Shown one piece after another: positions 8,039 to 16,421 of a DNA stretch of 64,000 bases. Source of the stretch: Pacificispira sp040217575 (GTDB lineage: Bacteria > Pseudomonadota > Alphaproteobacteria > UBA8366 > Aestuariispiraceae); assembly GCA_040217575.1 (NCBI GenBank), contig JAVJPW010000006.1:1426001-1490000 (forward strand), written 5' to 3'. Each line of letters starts with the position of its first letter. Position 1 is the stretch's first letter. The notes beneath the pieces are model-generated. The model was not told where the DNA came from, did no database searches, and worked only from the letters and a program-made list of their open reading frames with translations. Position numbers and translations under genes: made by a program.

Positions 8039-9463
8039 TCACCCCGCAGGTAGGGAAACCGTGACGGTGGTACCCGACCCCAACTTGCTTTTTATGACCA
8101 TTTCGCCCCCGGCCTTGTCTAGCAGTGCCTTCACGATCGGAAGCCCCAGACCGATTCCCTTTCGGGCAATTTGAGGATCGCCCCCCAGCTGCGTGAAGGG
8201 CTCAACGATGATTTCGATGTCTTCGGGAGCCAAACCGATGCCAGTGTCGGTAAAGTCGATGCAAACCGCGTCTTCCGCACGATATGCCCGCAAATCAACC
8301 CGCCCACCGTCGGCGGTGAACTTTACGGCGTTCGACAGTATGTTGGTGGCAATGCGGCGGAGGACGTGAGGGTCGACCAATGCAGCCGGGACGTCATCAT
8401 GTAGATGTAACTGAATCGCGACATTTCGATCAGCATTCGCAGACTGAACCTCTGAAATGCAGGTGGACAATTCACTTTTCAGGTCGACCAACTGTGCCTG
8501 GTGTGGGGTCTTTGAAAGTTCCACCGCTGAGAGGTCCAGAATATCATTCACAAGGGTCAACATGTTGCTGCCGCTTGTATGAATGAGGTCCGCATATTCG
8601 GCGCAGCCATCGGGATCCCTGGCCCGTCCTACCTTTAGGCGCATTAAGTCTGCAAATCCAAGAATGGAGTTCAACGGTGTTCGCAGGTCATGGCTCATAC
8701 ACGCCATGAAATCCGCTTTTACCTGCTCGGCGCGTTCGGCCCTCGTGCGTTGCGCGATCAGGTCACGGCGTTGCGCGCGCAGCCTTCGTAAGGTGACGAC
8801 CAAGCCAAGGCATGGCAAACACAGCAGAAGCGCAACCGCGCCGGCTACAAGAACACCTAGCGCCAAGAACTCGAGCCGAAAATGGCGCGTCGTCGCGGAA
8901 CCGTCCCAATAGACTTCAGCGACCCCTACGACTTCGCCGCCGACCCGAACCGGTACGTAGGACTCCACATACACGTCAGGTCGGTCGTCCTGCTCGCTAC
9001 GTTCTTTTAGAAAGGACTGCGTAATGCCGGTGCGGGCGACTTCGGCAGCAACTTGGGCATGATGATCCCGCTCCACTGACAACGTGACTCCGTCATGATC
9101 GGAAATCAGAAGCAATTGGCCATTGATATCGAACAACTTGAACAGAAAGACACCCGGCACAGACAAGGCCGCTTCCATTAGGCGTCTCTCGGCGGCGGTG
9201 GGTGGTTCAACCGAAAACAGATTGGAATCGGCTGCTATCCCGTGACCAAAGAATTTCGCCCAGCCTACGGAATTCGACTCGGCCTGAATGACCGCAACTT
9301 CTCGTGCGCGCCGCTCGAAATCCACGTAAAGCGCATAAACGGCAGCCATCACCATTCCCAAATAGGATAGGGTGAGCACAAGTGCGCGAACACTGATCCC
9401 ATGTAATGCTGGCAGTCGAAAAATCCTGACAGCACTTTCTGTTTCAGAGGTGATCGTTGTCAT
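8039..9463 (-). CDS. Membrane sensor histidine kinase
   Basis: A 474-residue orphan sensor kinase. Two membrane segments (about residues 27-47 and 200-225) flank a periplasmic sensor domain of about 150 residues with no family I can name. The HisKA dimerisation helix has the phospho-acceptor His258 in MSHDLRTPLN. The ATPase domain shows the N box (NILSNAVKF, about 374-382), the G1 box (DTGIGL, 406-411) and the G2 box (GIGLGL, 436-441). It has no receiver domain, and no response regulator gene is adjacent, so its partner is elsewhere. The flanks are AT-richer and gene-poor, which may mean the gene arrived separately. Confidence 0.88.
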   Translation of the reverse strand: MTTITSETESAVRIFRLPALHGISVRALVLTLSYLGMVMAAVYALYVDFERRAREVAVIQAESNSVGWAKFFGHGIAADSNLFSVEPPTAAERRLMEAALSVPGVFLFKLFDINGQLLLISDHDGVTLSVERDHHAQVAAEVARTGITQSFLKERSEQDDRPDVYVESYVPVRVGGEVVGVAEVYWDGSATTRHFRLEFLALGVLVAGAVALLLCLPCLGLVVTLRRLRAQRRDLIAQRTRAERAEQVKADFMACMSHDLRTPLNSILGFADLMRLKVGRARDPDGCAEYADLIHTSGSNMLTLVNDILDLSAVELSKTPHQAQLVDLKSELSTCISEVQSANADRNVAIQLHLHDDVPAALVDPHVLRRIATNILSNAVKFTADGGRVDLRAYRAEDAVCIDFTDTGIGLAPEDIEIIVEPFTQLGGDPQIARKGIGLGLPIVKALLDKAGGEMVIKSKLGSGTTVTVSLPAG

Positions 9464-10222
9464 AATGCAACCTATACTTTAATATCTTGGCGTTAGTTTT
9501 GATCGCAATATTAGCCTTCTACTTTGGAGGTCCTTAATCTCCGGTAAAGAAGCCCGATAAAAAACATGCCCAACAACGGGTTGAAAAATTGTATCTGGTA
9601 CCTGCCTACGAATAGCCCGCTATTCCCCGGATGCCCCAAATCTGGTTCAAATGATTGCAGACAGGCGTTGTTTTAGACTCTTGACCCGCGTTTACGATTG
9701 GTAAGCCCGTATGAACCTTCGATATGTGGTCGATCTGCATTGGGCGCTGAATTTCCGTCGTTTTTGCCAGATCCGGGCTGACTTCGCCCCAAATCCTTTC
9801 ATGGCTCCTTCGCAAGAGTGGCCTCAGAAACGGATCGGCACAGTCAGTTGATCGGTTCCTGGATACCTTTGAAGTTGGCCTGACAAGGCGGCTTCCACGA
9901 CCTGGAACCTAACATTCAGGACACCAAAAACGGCATGGTGCCAAACCTGATCTGCCTGCGACCATCTTGCGGTTTACAGCCCGTTGCAAAGCGCATAAAT
10001 TCCCGCCGCTTTTCGGGGCAGGCGGCGCAAAGCCTGATTCGGTGCGGCCGTCGGCCATGCCACCCGTTCAAGCGAAGTCGGTTGATTGGGAAGAAATCAG
10101 CAAGCCTGTCCATGATGTGTCCCCATAGGGTCCGGACCGCAGCCTCACAAACACTGGTGCTGCGCCGGAATAACTAAACAAAACGGGACGGGGTTTGCGG
10201 GAACGAAGGGAACGAAAGACCC
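9464..10222. other. Gene-poor intergenic region
   Basis: This is the only stretch over 300 bases without a convincing gene. The first 130 bases are AT-rich and should hold the promoter of the minus-strand histidine kinase. The rest holds only short open frames (9606-9815 and 9916-10113 on minus, 9935-10177 on plus). They show no recognisable domain, no good ribosome site and no codon pattern like the neighbours. The last 70 bases must contain the hppA leader; GAAGGGAACG lies just before its ATG. I found no tRNA, terminal inverted repeats or transposase remnant. A decayed gene or a small RNA cannot be excluded. Confidence 0.6.
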
Positions 10223-12310
10223 ATGGAATATTTGGTCATCGGATGCGGGGTGCTGGCCGTCCTTTATGGCGCGGTTACGTCCAAAAGCATCTTGAGCATG
10301 AGCGCCGGTAGCGAGCGCATGCAGGAAATTGCGGGCGCCGTCCAGGAAGGGGCGACCGCTTATTTGAACCGTCAGTACACCACGATCGGCCTTGTCGGCG
10401 TCGCGGTTGCCGTCATTCTGGGCCTTGCACTGAGCTGGTCCAGCGCGATCGGCTTCGTGATCGGCGCGGTTCTGTCCGGTGCAGCCGGCTATATCGGCAT
10501 GAACATTTCCGTGCGGTCCAACGTGCGTACGACCGAAGCCGCCCGCGAAAGCCTGGCGAAGGGCCTGTCGGTTTCCTTCAAGGCCGGCGCTGTGACGGGC
10601 ATGCTGGTTGCCGGTCTCGCGCTTCTGGCGATCGCCGTCTACTACGTGATCCTGTCCGGTCAGTACGACGTCAACGACCCGAACCAGTCCAAGGAAGTGA
10701 TCAACGGCCTTGTCGGCCTGGCCTTTGGTGCGTCGCTGATTTCGATCTTCGCGCGTCTTGGCGGTGGGATCTTCACCAAGGGCGCCGACGTCGGTGCCGA
10801 CCTGGTGGGTAAGGTCGAAGCCGGTATTCCGGAAGATGATCCCCGCAACCCGGGTGTGATCGCGGACAACGTTGGTGACAACGTCGGTGACTGCGCCGGC
10901 ATGGCGGCTGACCTGTTCGAAACCTATGTCGTGACCGTTGGTGCGACCATGGTCCTGGCGCTGATCTATGGCATCAGCGGTATCGAAATGTCCCAGTTCC
11001 TGCTGTACCCGATGATGATCTGCGGCGTTTGTCTGGTCGCGTCGATCATCGGCACGTACTTCGTACGCCTGGGCGGCGGCACGAACATCATGGGCGCGCT
11101 GTACAAGGGCTTCTTCGGCTCCGCCGTGATCTCCGCTGTCCTACTGTACCCGATCACGGACTATGTCCTGGGGATGGGCACCGAAATTACGGTGAATGGC
11201 GTCGCCTTCACCGGCATGGACCTGTTCTGGTGCGGGATCATCGGTCTGGTGCTGACGGGCCTTATCATCTGGGTGACCGAATATTACACGTCGACCAGCT
11301 TCCGGCCGGTCAAGTCGGTGGCCCACGCGTCCGAAACCGGACACGCCACCAACGTTATCCAGGGGCTGGCCATTTCCATGGAAGCCACGGCAATCCCGGC
11401 GATCCTGATCTGTGTCGCCATCGCCGCCACCTACGCCATCGCCGGCCTGTTCGGCATTGCGATTGCGGTGACCACGATGCTGGCGCTGGCTGGCATGGTT
11501 GTTGCGCTGGACGCCTATGGTCCGGTCACGGACAACGCGGGCGGCATCGCTGAAATGGCGGAACTGGACGAAAGCGTTCGCAACACCACGGACGCACTGG
11601 ACGCGGTCGGTAACACGACCAAGGCGGTGACCAAGGGGTACGCGATCGGTTCCGCCGGTTTGGGCGCGCTGGTTCTGTTCTCTGCCTATACGGCGGATCT
11701 GGACCGGTTCTTCGCCCACCTGTCGGTCGACTTCAGCCTGTCCAATCCGTACGTCGTGATCGGCTTGTTGCTGGGCGGCCTGCTGCCGTACCTGTTTGGT
11801 GCCATGGGCATGACCGCTGTCGGTCGCGCGGGGGCGGCTGTGGTCGTCGAAGTGCGACGCCAGTTCAAGGAAATCCCGGGCATTATGGAAGGCACGGGCA
11901 AGCCGGAATACGGCCGCTGTGTCGACATGCTGACCAAGCGGGCGATCGCGGAAATGATCGTTCCGTCGATGCTGCCGGTGCTGAGCCCGATCGTGCTCTA
12001 CTTCATCGTCAATGCCGTCACGACGCAGGCCAATGCCTTTGCGGCGGTCGGTGCGATGCTGTTGGGTGTGATCGTAACCGGTCTGTTCGTTGCGATTTCC
12101 ATGACCGCCGGTGGCGGCGCGTGGGACAACGCGAAGAAATACATCGAAGACGGCAATCACGGTGGCAAGGGCTCTGAAGCCCATAAAGCGGCTGTGACGG
12201 GCGACACCGTCGGTGACCCTTACAAGGACACCGCCGGCCCGGCCGTGAACCCAATGATCAAGATCACCAACATCGTGGCCCTGCTCCTGCTGGCCGCGCT
12301 GGCGCACTGA
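10223..12310 (+). CDS. hppA: Membrane-bound proton-pumping pyrophosphatase, K+-independent type
   Basis: A 695-residue H+-translocating inorganic pyrophosphatase, which couples hydrolysis of pyrophosphate to proton export across the inner membrane. Many membrane helices are evident. The substrate and Mg2+ binding motifs are present: GADLVGKVE near residue 190, DDPRNPGVIADNVGDNVGDCAG at about 204-225, and the C-terminal GDTVGDPYKDTAGPAVNP. Lys467 in VGNTTKAVTKG is the residue that marks the K+-independent subfamily; K+-dependent enzymes have Ala there. Length is normal. The gene has its own leader and a strong terminator, so it appears monocistronic. Confidence 0.96.
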   Translation: MEYLVIGCGVLAVLYGAVTSKSILSMSAGSERMQEIAGAVQEGATAYLNRQYTTIGLVGVAVAVILGLALSWSSAIGFVIGAVLSGAAGYIGMNISVRSNVRTTEAARESLAKGLSVSFKAGAVTGMLVAGLALLAIAVYYVILSGQYDVNDPNQSKEVINGLVGLAFGASLISIFARLGGGIFTKGADVGADLVGKVEAGIPEDDPRNPGVIADNVGDNVGDCAGMAADLFETYVVTVGATMVLALIYGISGIEMSQFLLYPMMICGVCLVASIIGTYFVRLGGGTNIMGALYKGFFGSAVISAVLLYPITDYVLGMGTEITVNGVAFTGMDLFWCGIIGLVLTGLIIWVTEYYTSTSFRPVKSVAHASETGHATNVIQGLAISMEATAIPAILICVAIAATYAIAGLFGIAIAVTTMLALAGMVVALDAYGPVTDNAGGIAEMAELDESVRNTTDALDAVGNTTKAVTKGYAIGSAGLGALVLFSAYTADLDRFFAHLSVDFSLSNPYVVIGLLLGGLLPYLFGAMGMTAVGRAGAAVVVEVRRQFKEIPGIMEGTGKPEYGRCVDMLTKRAIAEMIVPSMLPVLSPIVLYFIVNAVTTQANAFAAVGAMLLGVIVTGLFVAISMTAGGGAWDNAKKYIEDGNHGGKGSEAHKAAVTGDTVGDPYKDTAGPAVNPMIKITNIVALLLLAALAH

Positions 12311-12341
12311 TCTTGTAGGAAGTTCCTTTTTGGAATGACGG

Positions 12342-12377
12342 GAGCCCCGGTCGACCATCGACCGGGGCTCTTTCCTT
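12342..12377 (+). terminator. Intrinsic terminator after hppA
   Basis: A perfect 13-bp GC-rich stem (12342-12354 with 12358-12370) with a 3-base loop is followed by TTTCCTTT. It lies 31 bases after the hppA stop and fits rho-independent termination on the plus strand. The minus-strand side lacks a T-run. Confidence 0.88.
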
Positions 12378-12410
12378 TCGGGGGCGGCGTCTGGATGCCC
12401 AACGGTTAGG

Positions 12411-12908
12411 TCATTCGGCTACATCGTGCATGACGAGGTTAAAGCCTTCGTCGGGGGAGGGGGGCGTATAATGCCGGACAAGCTGGCGGAACTGTTCTTC
12501 GGTGACAGAAAAGGCGTGCTCGCCCTTGGCATTGCGGCTTTGCAACCGCGCCAGACAGACTTCGTCGGATGCGTTCAGGACATGAAGTTGGTGCCCCGCG
12601 CCTGTGCCTTCCAGAATGCCACGCATCCAATTGCGGGTTTCAATCGTGTTTGCCGGGAAATCCAGAACGACGGATATCCCTGTATTCAGAAGGGACGAAA
12701 CATGTGGCCCCATTACGGCCCGCAGTTTCTTAGCGCAGCGAACGTAATCTGAAAGGGTCGTCATCTGATCGGAATATAGGGCGGCCAGCCACGTATCTTC
12801 CGACACCAGAACCGTATCAGCTGCGCACGCCAGGCTGGCGGCAAGGGTTGATTTCCCGGCTGCGGCTTTCCCGCAAAACATATGCAACGTCGGTTGTGAA
12901 CTGGGCAT
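12411..12908 (-). CDS. P-loop ATP-binding protein, predicted small kinase
   Basis: A 165-residue P-loop protein of the AAA_33/zeta-toxin-like kinase group. The Walker A motif GKAAAGKS sits at residues 13-20, followed by SEDTWLAALY, VVLDFPANT and a LHVLNASDEVCLARLQSRN segment as in small-molecule kinases that bind a substrate phospho-acceptor. I chose the ATG at 12908 because AAGGTG lies seven bases upstream and the Walker A then sits near the N-terminus. An upstream in-frame ATG at 12962 would add 18 unlikely residues. No antitoxin-like gene is adjacent, so a toxin role is not supported. Substrate unknown. Confidence 0.78.
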   Translation of the reverse strand: MPSSQPTLHMFCGKAAAGKSTLAASLACAADTVLVSEDTWLAALYSDQMTTLSDYVRCAKKLRAVMGPHVSSLLNTGISVVLDFPANTIETRNWMRGILEGTGAGHQLHVLNASDEVCLARLQSRNAKGEHAFSVTEEQFRQLVRHYTPPSPDEGFNLVMHDVAE

Positions 12909-13083
12909 GACAGGGCACCTTGATTGGGGGAAGGGACATGGTTGGTGAATGGCACCGTCCATCCGCCTGCTATGCCCGGCTTCTTAGGTGAGGTCCAAGC
13001 CCGACAGACCTTGAACGCCGCGAGGTCCGGAGAGTCAGACTATTCCCCAATATCCGAATGTCGAAGGGCGTCGCGCCGAATGA

Positions 13084-13542
13084 TCAGTTGGTGGCGCCGC
13101 CGACATTGCCCAGGTTCCCGAACAACTGTTCCATGATGGACATCTGTCGGCCGGTGGTTGGCGTTTCCCGGTCACGGAAATTGACTTCCGTCAGCGCGGT
13201 TTCGTCGAACTCTTCGATTTCGCGCAGGACCCCGCCTTCGTCGAAGCGAAATGCCAAGACCTGATGTTCCACGACTTCATCGTCATAGAATGCCCAGGAT
13301 TCCCGACGTTGGCTCATATAGTACCAGACATTGTCGTCGAACGTGCTGACGGTCGATGGCGTGCCGATCGCCTGTGCGACATCCCGCTTGGTGGACACGC
13401 CGACATTGACGGCGTCCATCCTGCTGTCGAGCGGGTCGTTCCCGCGCAGCGACACGCGCGGTTCGCACGCGCTAAGCGCGACGGATACAACGCCGATCAG
13501 AAATGCCGTTTTCCACGCTTTCATTCTGGTAAATCTGCCCAT
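13084..13542 (-). CDS. bamE: Outer membrane assembly lipoprotein BamE (SmpA/OmlA)
   Basis: BamE (152 residues) is a lipoprotein of the BAM complex, which inserts beta-barrel proteins in the outer membrane. A lipoprotein signal peptide ends at the lipobox LSAC, giving lipidated Cys26. The SmpA/OmlA domain follows, with the family pattern V-GVSTKRDVAQAIGTPS and NVWYYMSQRRESWAF, and then VLAFRFDEGGVLREIE. A slightly later start at 13524 (MKAWKTAF) is also possible and would still leave a normal leader. It is divergent from the cbp3 gene, a common arrangement in alphaproteobacteria. Confidence 0.92.
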   Translation of the reverse strand: MGRFTRMKAWKTAFLIGVVSVALSACEPRVSLRGNDPLDSRMDAVNVGVSTKRDVAQAIGTPSTVSTFDDNVWYYMSQRRESWAFYDDEVVEHQVLAFRFDEGGVLREIEEFDETALTEVNFRDRETPTTGRQMSIMEQLFGNLGNVGGATN

Positions 13543-13672
13543 TGAGCTTCATTGGCTGCATATTTGCGGCGAACCGCCGGATTTTTCAAGCCGTCATGCC
13601 CTGCACAGCTTGTCCGCAGAGAGGGGACGGGCTATGTCACGCACGTGAATTTGCCCCTGAAAGGGACCTTCG

Positions 13673-14266
13673 ATGTTCGCCGCCTTGCGAGATTTTATCC
13701 GACCCAGCCTCAGCGCGGAACGCAAAACCGCGATGTCGCTTCATGCGGCCGTGGTGGCGGCTGCGCGACAGCCCGTCCTTTATGCAAAGGGCGGGATCCC
13801 CGACACCCCGGAAGGCCGGCTGGAATCCATCGCGCTTCATGCCTTTCTTTTGTTCCGCCGGATGAGCGGTCGCACAGGTTGGGACGGCGTTGGCGGGGCC
13901 CTGTCGGACGAGATCGTCGCGGACCTGGATCGCAGCCTGCGTGAAATGGGGGTGGGCGATATGTCCATCGGCAAGAAAGTTAAAAAGCTGGCCCGCACTT
14001 TCTTTGGCCGCTTCGACGCGTTTTGGGGTGCGGTGAACGGCGCGGATGGTGCCGATGATATTCAGGGCGCGCTTAGAAAATCCGTATATCTGGATGCGGA
14101 CAATATAGATCAGGCGCGTCTGGATGCGATGGTTTCCTATTTTGATGGGCAGTCGGTGCATCTGTTTAATGTTTCCGAGAGCGATGTTCTGGGCGGACGG
14201 GTCAAATTCGCGCATCCGGGTCCATGGTTCCTTCATTTACCCGACATGCCAGGGCCGGAGGAGTAG
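13673..14266 (+). CDS. Ubiquinol-cytochrome c chaperone family protein (Cbp3-like)
   Basis: A 197-residue protein of the ubiquinol-cytochrome c chaperone family, the bacterial relatives of mitochondrial Cbp3/UQCC1 that help cytochrome b assembly into the bc1 complex. The family signatures are visible: RKTAMSLHAAVVAAARQPVLY at about residues 17-37, ESIALHAFLLFRRM, and LDRSLREMGVGDMSIGKKVKK. It has no membrane segment, consistent with a cytoplasmic factor. AAGGGA precedes the ATG. It stops three bases before yceD, so the two are probably cotranscribed, and the pairing with yceD-rpmF is typical of alphaproteobacteria. Confidence 0.9.
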   Translation: MFAALRDFIRPSLSAERKTAMSLHAAVVAAARQPVLYAKGGIPDTPEGRLESIALHAFLLFRRMSGRTGWDGVGGALSDEIVADLDRSLREMGVGDMSIGKKVKKLARTFFGRFDAFWGAVNGADGADDIQGALRKSVYLDADNIDQARLDAMVSYFDGQSVHLFNVSESDVLGGRVKFAHPGPWFLHLPDMPGPEE

Positions 14267-14269
14267 GCG

Positions 14270-14830
14270 ATGACGCCGCGCCGGGACGATGGTCAATTCG
14301 TGGCGGTCGACGAAGTTCCGTCGAAGGGACTGTCGCGTGTGTTCGATGCACCGTCTGAAATGCGCGCAGACCTGTCTGCACGTTTCGGGTATGTCGGCAT
14401 TGCGGCGCTTCGGGCGGAGTTCGACCTGAAGCCGCTTGCTGGCGGCCCGATGATCCGTGTCAGGGGTGCTTTGACGGCACAGATTGAACAATCCTGTATC
14501 GTTACCGGCGAGCCGGTTGCCGAATCCGTGTCCAGCCGGTTTGAAATTGTCTTTGCCCCGCCCGGTATGGTCGAGGAAAACCTGGACCTTACGCTGTCGG
14601 ATGCCGACCCGCCGGAGCCGTTCGGTCCGGACGGCAGCATCGACCTGGCGGAGCTTGCCGCGCAGCAGCTCACCCTGTCTGCGGAGGAATATCCACGTTT
14701 GGATGGGGTCGACCTGGAATCGGCCCTGAACGAAGTTCCCGACGGGCGAAAGTCAGGAATTGCAAAGCCCGGGGACGACAATCCGTTCGCCGCGCTGGCC
14801 CGATTGAAAACCGACGGAAAACCGGACTGA
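14270..14830 (+). CDS. YceD family protein (DUF177)
   Basis: A 186-residue YceD/DUF177 protein. Relatives, nearly always encoded beside rpmF, are needed for normal 23S rRNA accumulation. The central motif includes the characteristic IEQSCIVTGEPVAESVSSRF, with a single Cys in the QxC position, and the acidic DLTLSDADPPEPFGPDGSIDL segment before a C-terminal EE(Y/F)PRLDGVDL region. A GGAGGAG ribosome site sits just upstream, overlapping the end of the cbp3 gene. It lies 129 bases before rpmF with no terminator between them, consistent with one transcript. Confidence 0.9.
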   Translation: MTPRRDDGQFVAVDEVPSKGLSRVFDAPSEMRADLSARFGYVGIAALRAEFDLKPLAGGPMIRVRGALTAQIEQSCIVTGEPVAESVSSRFEIVFAPPGMVEENLDLTLSDADPPEPFGPDGSIDLAELAAQQLTLSAEEYPRLDGVDLESALNEVPDGRKSGIAKPGDDNPFAALARLKTDGKPD

Positions 14831-14959
14831 ACTGGCCTTTTGAAGCTGGACGGGGGCACACGGAACCGGCGGAAAAAGCAGGTTGATCACGGACCCCAAA
14901 GACGGTATTACACGCGCCGCTTTGGAGGTTTCTCCATACACGATTGGAAAGTAGAGACA

Positions 14960-15145
14960 ATGGCCGTTCCTAAGAGAAAAGTGACGAAGTCCCGCCGTGG
15001 CAACCGCCGGTCGCACGACGCGCTGTCGAAGCCGACATATCGCGAAGACCAGACCACCGGTGAAATGGTGCGCCCGCACCATGTCGACCTGAAGACCGGC
15101 ATGTACCGTGGCCGCCAGGTGGTGGAGCCGAAGAGCGGTTTCTGA
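14960..15145 (+). CDS. rpmF: 50S ribosomal protein L32
   Basis: Ribosomal protein L32, 61 residues, is a component of the large subunit. The start MAVPKRKVTKSRRGNRRSHD is almost invariant in bacteria and fixes the ATG at 14960; an upstream in-frame ATG at 14840 would add residues that L32 does not have. No zinc-binding Cys pair is present, so this is the Cys-free L32 form. A GC hairpin with a weak T-run follows. The gene sits between yceD and plsX as in many proteobacteria. Confidence 0.97.
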   Translation: MAVPKRKVTKSRRGNRRSHDALSKPTYREDQTTGEMVRPHHVDLKTGMYRGRQVVEPKSGF

Positions 15146-15196
15146 TTGCGCGTCCCCGGTCCGGTGTCTGCCGTGGCCGGGAATTGCTGCACCTGT

Positions 15197-15227
15197 AACG
15201 GGCCCCTCGGGGCCCGTTCGGTATTGT
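15197..15227 (+). terminator. Probable terminator after rpmF
   Basis: A stem of 9-10 GC-rich base pairs (15197-15206 with 15209-15218, tight loop TC or CTCG) is followed by a weak T-containing tract (CGGTATTGTTT). It may separate rpmF from the plsX-fabH-ihfA group or act as a partial attenuator. Confidence 0.55.
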
Positions 15228-15365
15228 TTGGACCGGAATCCTGTGCTTGCGTTCTGGTATGACGTCACGATGGCGGATTGGGCACGTTTCCCAGCGTCGG
15301 TCGGTAGGCGATGACGTGCGGCGGCCGTACCCTTCCTTGGTGCGGCCCTTAAAGGGGAAGGAAGC

Positions 15366-16421
15366 GTGGCCGAGGCGCTAATTATCGCGTTGGACGGTAT
15401 GGGCGGGGATCACGCGCCAGGTATCGTCATTGACGGGGCGATCATCGCACTCGAACGCTATCCTAACGTCCGGTATCTTATCTATGGCGACGAACAGACG
15501 CTCCGCGCCCTGCTGGATAAACGGCCGGAGTTTCGGGATCGGTTTGAAATCCGCCATGCCGAACAGGTCGTCCAGAACACGGACAAACCGTCCTACGCCC
15601 TTCGTCACCTGAAACAATCCAGCATGCGCCTGGCGATTGATGCCGTCCGCGATGGTGAGGCGGAATGTTGCGTATCCGCAGGGAATACCGGTGCGCTTAT
15701 GGCGCTTGCGATGTTCGGGCTCAAGACCCTGCCGGGCGTAAGTCGACCTGCGATCTGTTCGTTCTTTCCGACGAACAAGGGGGAAACCTGCATGTTGGAC
15801 CTGGGCGCCAACGTAGAATGCAGCGCCCAGCATCTGGTTCAGTTTGCGGTCATGGGGGAAGTTTTTGCCCGAACCGTCATGGGGATCCAGAAGCCGACCG
15901 TTGGGCTTCTGAATATCGGGACGGAGGAACTCAAGGGGCGCGACGAAATCCGCGAAGCAGCGTCCCTGTTGCGCGACAGCCCGCTTCCGCTGGAGTTCGC
16001 GGGGTTTGTAGAAGGGGATGGCATTGCCGCAGGGGTGGTGGATGTGGTCGTCACCGACGGTTTTACCGGCAATGTCGCGCTGAAGACGGCGGAAGGAACC
16101 TCGCGCCTTATCAGCACCTTCCTGAAACAGGCCTTTCAGTCGAGTTGGGTGGCAAAGATCGGCTATCTGTTCGCGCGGCAATCCATGGCCAAACTTCGGT
16201 ATCGCGTCGACCCGCGCCGCTATAACGGGGCCGTGTTGTTGGGCCTCAACGGAATCGCGGTAAAAAGTCACGGCGGTACGGACAAGATTGGTTTCGCCAA
16301 CGCGATCGGCGTAGCATTCGACATGTGTACCCATGGCTTCATCGCAAAGATGAAGGCTGATTTTGAAACGCTCGGATCGTCGCAGGATGTTCCGGAACAG
16401 GCCAAGGCGCAGGTATCGTGA
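15366..16421 (+). CDS. plsX: Phosphate acyltransferase PlsX
   Basis: PlsX (351 residues) makes acyl-phosphate from acyl-ACP, the first step of the PlsX/PlsY route to lysophosphatidic acid; plsY is also in this window (43470-44153). The N-terminal LDGMGGDHAPG and SAGNTGALMALAMFGLKTLPGVSRPAI motifs and the GFTGNVALKTAEG segment are diagnostic. It starts at GTG with a GGAAGGAAG ribosome site. The stop overlaps the GTG of fabH by four bases, giving translational coupling. Peripheral membrane protein; normal length. Confidence 0.96.
   Translation: MAEALIIALDGMGGDHAPGIVIDGAIIALERYPNVRYLIYGDEQTLRALLDKRPEFRDRFEIRHAEQVVQNTDKPSYALRHLKQSSMRLAIDAVRDGEAECCVSAGNTGALMALAMFGLKTLPGVSRPAICSFFPTNKGETCMLDLGANVECSAQHLVQFAVMGEVFARTVMGIQKPTVGLLNIGTEELKGRDEIREAASLLRDSPLPLEFAGFVEGDGIAAGVVDVVVTDGFTGNVALKTAEGTSRLISTFLKQAFQSSWVAKIGYLFARQSMAKLRYRVDPRRYNGAVLLGLNGIAVKSHGGTDKIGFANAIGVAFDMCTHGFIAKMKADFETLGSSQDVPEQAKAQVS

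Noticed and set aside
9606..10177. Short frames in the gap before hppA
   Set aside because: No ribosome site, no recognisable domain, and no relation to transposases or toxins that I can see.
11141..12358. Minus-strand open frame of 405 codons
   Set aside because: Antisense shadow of hppA, translation rich in Arg/His/Gln/Asp repeats without any family.
12411..12908. Reading the P-loop protein as a zeta toxin
   Set aside because: No antitoxin gene is adjacent and the protein is shorter than typical zeta toxins; only the kinase fold is supported.
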